Program-made: the position numbers and the translations under genes | The notes under the pieces: generated by a model | Seen by the model: only the letters and a program-made list of their open reading frames with translations | Told to the model about the DNA's origin: nothing | Database searches by the model: none | Part shown: positions 58,020-64,000 of the stretch, piece after piece | Layout: each line of letters starts with the position of its first letter | Numbering within the stretch: position 1 is the first letter of the stretch | DNA from: Lolium rigidum | Lineage: Eukaryota > Streptophyta > Magnoliopsida > Poales > Poaceae | DNA: 64,000 nt | NCBI RefSeq assembly: GCF_022539505.1 | Contig: NC_061508.1 | Span: 68,333,754-68,397,753, forward strand | Direction of reading: 5' to 3'

Positions 58020-60607
58020 AGTTCCTACTCGCCCTCGAGTAGGTAAACGATAACAAAGATAATTTCTGAAGTGACATGCTATCATAATCTTGATCAATAC
58101 TATTGTAAAGCATATGAGATGAATGCAGCGATTCGAAGCAATGGTGAAGACAATGAGTAATCAATTGAATCATATAGCAAAGACTTTTCATGAATAATAC
58201 TTTCAAGACAAGCATCAATAAGACTTGCATAAGAGTTACTCATAAAGCAATAAATTCTTAGTAGAAAGCTTTGAAGCAACACAAAGGAAGATATAAGTTT
58301 CAGCAGTTGCTTTCAACTTCAACATATTTATCTCATGGATAATTGTCAACACAAAGTAATATAACAAGTGCAATAGGTAAACATGTAAGAATCAATGCAC
58401 ACAGTTGATACAAGTGTTTCCTTCTAAGATAGAAAGAATAGGTAAACTGACTCAACAATAAAGTAGAAGATAGGCCCATTGCAGAGGGAAGCATGGATTA
58501 CTATATTTGTGCTAGAGCTTTTCATTTTGAAAACAAGGAACAATTTTGTCAACGGTGGTAATAAATCATATGTGTTATGTATAGGACATCCTATAAGTTG
58601 CAAGCCTCATGCATAGATTACCAATAGTGCTCGCACCTTGTCCTAATTAGCTTGGATTATCATTGCATAGCATATGTTTCAACCAAGTGTCACAAAGGGG
58701 TACCTCTATGCCGCATGTACAAAGGTCTAAGGAGAAATCTCGCATTGGATTTCTCGCTTTTGATTATTCTCAACTTAGACATCCATACCGGGACAACATA
58801 GACAACAGATAATGGACTCATGTTTAATGCACAAGCATTCAACAACAGATAATATTCTCATAAGAGATTGAGGATTAATTGTCCAAACTGAAACTTCCAC
58901 CATGATTCATGGCTTTAGTTAGCTGCCCAATGTTCTTCTCTAACAATATGCATACTCAAACTATTTGATCATGATAAATCACCCTTACTTCAGACAAGAC
59001 GAACATGCATAGCAACTCACATGATATTCAACAAAGGTGTAATAGTTGATGGCGTCCCCAGGAACATGGTTATCTCTCAACAAGCAACTTATAAGAAATA
59101 TGATACATAGCTACATATTCTTCACCACAATAGTTTTTAAGGCTATTTTCCCCATGAGCTATATATTGCAAAGACAAAGGAATGAAGTTTTAAAGGTAGC
59201 ACTCAAGTAATTTACTTTGGAATGGCAGAAAAATACCATGTAGTAGGTAGGTATGGTGGACACAAATGGCATAGTTTTTGGCTCAAGGATTTGGATGCAC
59301 GAGAAGAATTCCTCTCAATACAAGGCTAGGCTAGCAAGGTTGTTTGAAGCAAACTCAAGTATAAAACGGTACTGCAAAGCTCACATATGAACATATTGTA
59401 AGCATTATAAGACTTTACATTGTCTCCTTGTTGTTCAAACACCTTAACCAGAAATTATCTAGACTCTAGAGAAACTAATCATGCAAACCAGATTTTAACA
59501 AGCTCTATGTAGTTCTTCATTAATAGGTGCAAAGTACATGATGGAAGAGCTTAAACATGATCTATATGAGCACAACAATTGCCAAGTATCAAATTATTCA
59601 AGACATTATACCATTTACCACATGCGGCATTTTCCGTTTCCAACCATATAACAATGAACGAAGTAGTTCAACCTTCGCCATGAACATTAAGAATAAAGCT
59701 AAGAACATATGTGTTCATACGAAACAGCGGAGCGTGTCTCTCTCCCAAACAAGGAATGCTAGGATCCGATTTTATTCAAACAAAAACGAAAATAAAAACA
59801 AACAGACGCTCCAAGTAAAGCACATAAGATGTGACGGAATAAAAATATAGTTTCACTAGAGGTGACCTGATAAGTTGTCGATGAAGAAGGGATGCCTTGG
59901 GCATCCCCAAGCTTAGATGCTTGAGTCTTCTTAAAATATGCAGGGATGAACCACGGGGCATCCCCAAGCTTAGACTTTTCACTCTTCTTGATCATATTGT
60001 ATCATCCTTCTCTCTTGACCCTTGAAAACTTCCTGCACACCAAACTCAAAACAATCTCATTAGAGGGTTAGTGCATAATTGAAAATTCATATATTCAGAG
60101 GTGACATAATCATTCTTAACACTTCTGGACATTGCACAAAGCTACTGAAAGTTAATGGAACAAATAAATCCATCAAACATAGCAAAACAGACAATGCGAA
60201 ATAATAGGCAGAATCTGTCAAAACAGAACAGTCTGTAAAGACGAATTTTTTAGAGGCACCAGACTTGCCCAGATGAAAATGCCCAAATTTAATGAAAGTT
60301 GCGTACATATCTGAGGAACACGCACGTAAATTGGCAGATTTTTCTAAATTTTCTACAGCAGGGGCGGCTCAATTTCGTGACAGCAAGAAATCTGTTCCTG
60401 CGCAGTAATCCAAATCTAGTATTGACTTTACTATCAAAGACTTTACTTGGCACAACAATGCAATAAAATAAAGATAAGGAGAGGTTGCTACAGTAGTAAC
60501 AACTTCCAAGACTCAAATATAAGACAAAGGTGCAGAAGTAACATAATGGGTTGTCTCCCATAAGCGCTTTTCTTTAACGCCTTTCAGCTAGGCGCAGAAA
60601 GTGTGAA
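58020..60607 (-). other. Non-coding 3' internal region of the Athila-lineage element
   Basis: About 2.6 kb without any reverse transcriptase, RNase H, integrase or envelope-like frame; AT-rich with short frames only. The two internal polypurine-like copies lie near its 5' side (59.9 kb). This makes the element non-autonomous. Confidence 0.75.
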
Positions 60608-61352
60608 TCAAGTATTATCGAGAGATGAAGCATCAACATCATAATTTGTTCTAGTAATAGAATCATAAGGTAACTTCATTCTCTTTCTAGGGAAGTGTTC
60701 CATACCTTTCTTGAGAGGAAATTGATATTTAATATTACCTTCCTTCATATCAATGGTAGCACCAACAGTTCGAAGAAAAGGTCTTCCCAATATAATGGGA
60801 CAAGATGCATTGCATTCAATATCCAAGACAACAAAATCAACGGGGACAAGGTTATTGTTAACCATAATACGAACATTATCAATCCTCCCCAAAGGTTTCT
60901 TTATAGCATTATCAGCAAGGTTAACATCCAAATAACAATTTTTCAATGGTGGCAAGTCAAGCATATCATAGATTTTCTTAGGCATAACAGAAATACTTGC
61001 ACCAAGATCACATAAAGCATTACAATCAAAATCATTGACCCTCATCTTAATGATGGGCTCTCAAACGTCTTCTAACTTCCTAGGAATAGAAGTTTCAAGT
61101 TTTAGTTTCTCCTCTCTAGCTTTTATGAGAGCATTTGTAATATGTTTTGTAAAGGCCAAATTTATAGCAAGTTATGAGAGCATTGGGACTTTTAGCAAGT
61201 TTTTGTAAGAACTTTATAACTTCAGAGATGTGACAATCATCAAAATCTAAACCATTATGATCTACAGCAATGGGATCATTGTCCCCAATATTTTGAAAAA
61301 TTTCAGCAGTTTTATTGCAGACAGTTTCAGCAGTTTTAGCAGTTTCAGACAA
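60608..61352 (-). pseudogene. Retroviral-type aspartic protease of the Athila-lineage element
   Basis: The protease core reads ALCDLGASISVMPKK (an Asp-Leu-Gly-Ala-Ser active site, the form common in Athila elements), then CPIILGRPFLRTVGATIDM, the flap-to-dimer segment. Upstream, DDCHISEVIKFLQKLAKSP is the gag-PR linker. A frame change near 61180 and a TGA near 61065 separate it from gag. The last open stretch, 61045-60608, is intact. Confidence 0.75.
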
Positions 61353-61449
61353 TTTTGCACGCTTTGCACTAGGAGTAGAAACATTGCCAACACCAATTAT
61401 TTTACCATTGATAGTAGGGGGTGTAGAAACATGTGAAGCATTATCATTA

Positions 61450-62730
61450 CTAGTGGTGGTAATAGTCCAAACATTTATCTACATTATTCTCTTTAGCAAG
61501 TTTTTCGTTTTCTTCTCTTTCCCACCTAGCATGCAATTCAGCCATCAATCTAATATTCTCATTAATTCGAACTTGGATGGCGTTTGCTGTAGTAACAATT
61601 TTATTATCATTATCCTTATTAGGCATAACTTTCAATTTTAAAAGATCAACATCGAGAGGCAAGTCTATCAACCTTAGAAGCAAGAATATCAATTTTATCA
61701 AGCTTTTCTTCAAAAGATTTGTTAAAAGCAGTTTGTGTACTAATAAATTCTTTAAGCATGGATTCAAGACCAGGGGTACACTCCTATTATTTTTGTAAGA
61801 ATTCCCATAAAAATTACCATAACCATTACCATTAGCAGAAGGATATGGCCTATAGTTGTTACCAGAATTATTCCTATAAGCATTGTTGTTGAAATTATTA
61901 TTTTTAATGAAGTTCACATCAACATGTTCTTCTTGGGCAACCAATGAAGCTAAATAAACATTATTAGGATCAACATTAGATCTACCATTCACAAGCATAG
62001 ACATAATAGCATCAATCTTATCACTCAAGGAGGAGGTTTCTTCAACAGAATTTACCTTCTTACCTTGTGGAGCTCTTTCCGTGTGCCATTCAGAGTAATT
62101 TATCATCATATCATCAAGAAGCTTTGTTGCCGCCCCCAAAGTAATGGACATAAAGGTACTTCCAGCAGCTGAATCCAATAGGTTCCGCGAAGAAAAATTC
62201 AATCCTGCATAAAAGGTTTGAATGATCATCCAAGTAGTTAGTCCATGGGTAGGGCAATTCTTCACCAAAGATTTCATTCTCTCCCATGCTTGAGCAACAT
62301 GTTCATTATCTAATTGCTTAAAATTCATTATGCTACTTCTCAAAGATATAATTTTAGCGGGAGGATAATATCTACCAATAAAAGCATCTTTACATTTAGT
62401 TCATGAATCAATACTTTTTCTAGGCAGAGATAGCAACCAATCTTTAGCTCTTCCTCTTAAGGAGAAAGGAAACAATTTTAATTTTATAATGTCACCATCT
62501 ACATCCTTATATTTTTGCATTTCACAAAGTTCAACAAAATTATTAAGATGGGCAGCAGCATCATCAGAACTAACACCAGAAAATTGCTCTCTCATAACAA
62601 GATTTAGTAAAGCAGGTTTAATTTCAAAGAATTCTGTTGTAGTAGCAGGTGGAGCAATAGGTGTGCATAAGAAATCATTATTATTTGTGCTAGTGAAGTC
62701 ACACAACTTAGTATTCTCAACATTACCCAT
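61450..62730 (-). pseudogene. Gag of the Athila-lineage element
   Basis: Starts at 62730 (MGNVENTKLCDFTSTNNND). The gag core follows (LRGRAKDWLLSLPRKSID, then AQAWERMKSLVKNCPTHGLT and TFYAGLNFSSRNLLDSAAG), then an Asn/Tyr-rich C-terminal part (NNYRPYPSANGNGYG). A TGA at about 62401-62403 interrupts the core, and a frame change near 61790 leads into an out-of-frame tail. Gag forms the particle that packages the element's RNA; a copy with these breaks would need gag from relatives. Confidence 0.85.
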
Positions 62731-62947
62731 TTTAGCAGTAGTAAATAAAGCAAACTAACTAAAGTAAATGCAAGTAACTAATTTTTTTGTATTTTTTAAT
62801 ATGGAGAACAAGACAGTAAATAAAGTAAATCTAGCAACTAATTTTTTGTGTTTTTGATATAAGAGCAATCAAAGCAGTAAATAAAGCAAGACAAAAACAA
62901 AGTAAAGAGATTGGATGTGGGAGACTCCCCTTGCAGCGTGTCTTGAT
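62731..62947 (-). other. Leader between PBS and gag
   Basis: AT-rich untranslated leader of the Athila-lineage element, with a near-duplicate pair of AACTAATTTTTTTGT-type stretches at about 62777 and 62833. Confidence 0.5.
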
Positions 62948-62966
62948 CTCCCCGGCAACGGCGCCA
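62948..62966 (-). promoter_or_regulatory. Primer-binding site, tRNA-Asp type
   Basis: In element sense TGGCGCCGTTGCCGGGGAG lies 10 bases after the 5' LTR end. This is the tRNA-Asp-complementary site typical of Athila/Tat-type elements. Confidence 0.8.
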
Positions 62967-62976
62967 GAAAAAATGT

Positions 62977-64000
62977 TGTTGACGTGGGAGTTGAAAATCT
63001 TTGTGGTGTAACTTTTCTTCGTTCCCCGGCAACGGCGCCAGAAAAAATGCTTGATGGCGTGTAAGCACACGTCCGTTGGGAACCCCAAGAGGAAGGTGTG
63101 ATGCGTACAGCAGCAAGTTTTCCCTCGCAAGAAATCAAGGTTATCGAACCGAGTAGGAGTCAAGGAACACGTGAAGGTTGTTGGTGGCGGAGTGTAGTGC
63201 GGCGCAACACCAGGGATTCTGACGCCAACGTGGAACCTGCACAACACAATCAAAGTACTTTGCCCCAACGTAACAGTGAGGTTGTCAATCTCACCGGCTT
63301 GCTGTAAACAAAGGATTAAACGTATTGTGTGGAAGATGATGTTTGTTTGCGAAGAACAGTAAAGAACAAGTATTGCAGTAGCTTGTATTTCAGATGTAAA
63401 GAATGGACCGGGGTCCACAGTTCACTAGTGGTGTCTCTTCCCATAAGATAAACCCATGTTGGGTGAACAAATTACAGTTGGGCAATTGACAAATAAAGAA
63501 GGCATAACAATGCACATACATATATCATGATGAGTACTATGAGATTTTATCAGGGCATTACGACAAAGTACATAGACCGCTATCCAGCATGCATCTATGC
63601 CTAAAAAGTCCACCTTCAGGTTATCATCCGAACCCCTTCCAGTATTAAGTTGCAACAACAGACAATTGCATTAAGTATGGTGCGTAATGTAATCAACACA
63701 AATATCCTTAGACAAAGCATCGATGTTTTATCCCAAGTGGCAACAGCACATCCACAACCTTAGAACTTTCTCGTCACCGTCCCGCATTCAATGGAGGCAT
63801 GAACCCACTATCGAGCATAAATACTCCCTCTTGGAGTCACAAGTATCAACTTGGCCGAGCCTCTACTAGCAACGGAGAGCATGCAAGAACATAAACAACA
63901 TATATGATAGATTGATAATCAACTTGACATAGTATTCAATATTCATCGGATCCCAACAAACACAACATGTAGCATTACGGATAGATGATCTTGATCATGA
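62977..64000 (-). mobile_element. 5' LTR of the Athila-lineage element (partial)
   Basis: Begins on the + strand at TGTTGACGTGG (62977) and continues past the window; from the length of the other LTR it should end near 64656. It includes a second, internal copy of the primer-binding site at about 63016-63034. Confidence 0.85.

Overview
This is plant nuclear DNA, almost certainly from a grass and probably Pooideae (Triticeae-like). The evidence is GT-AG introns, a long-LTR Ty3 element with an extra ORF before gag, an Athila-lineage element whose LTR begins TGATACGTCTC, Stowaway and PIF/Harbinger elements, and (TA)n-centred foldback elements. I see no rRNA, tRNA or CRISPR and nothing bacterial. 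All calls are by eye; no search was run.

Layout. 0-13.9 kb is mostly non-coding: a transposon-gene remnant at the left edge, a 923-bp direct repeat (260-1182 and 5746-6669) ending in foldback elements, an inverted duplication (3.3-4.3 kb against 9.2-9.6 kb), and a few exon-like stretches. 13.9-32.7 kb looks like one large composite mobile element. It carries a DEDDy 3'-5' exonuclease pseudogene, a multi-exon Ulp1/C48-type gene with two protease-like modules, a candidate Pol III ncRNA unit, and a convergent FAR1/MULE-type transposase gene. Its non-coding DNA is filled with a short directional motif (GTACTTC) that switches strand between the two convergent genes. A 100-N gap and a truncated LTR then interrupt it (32.7-33.2 kb), followed by a MULE N-terminal relic and nested MITEs.

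35.9-47.3 kb is the gene-bearing part. It holds an intact five-exon GDSL esterase/lipase, an NFXL1-type zinc-finger pseudogene whose 5' end is replaced by half a PIF/Harbinger element, a complete 1.4-kb PIF/Harbinger-like element carrying a decayed AP2/ERF-like gene, and an intact 357-aa protein with an NLR-like N-terminal helical domain and a tail of 18-residue repeats. That last gene is flanked by copies of a block also found downstream of the NFXL1 relic.

47.6-64 kb is nested retrotransposons. A Ty3 integrase fragment is followed by a Ty3 element in + orientation (4.25-kb LTR, intact ORF0, broken gag-PR-RT). Its RT is split by a younger Athila-lineage element in minus orientation that encodes only gag and protease; its 5' LTR runs off the window. 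Both LTRs of this younger element contain a fossil copy of its own primer-binding site. Only the GDSL gene, the repeat-tailed CC-like gene and ORF0 are clearly unbroken; most other coding regions carry single-base frameshifts or stops.
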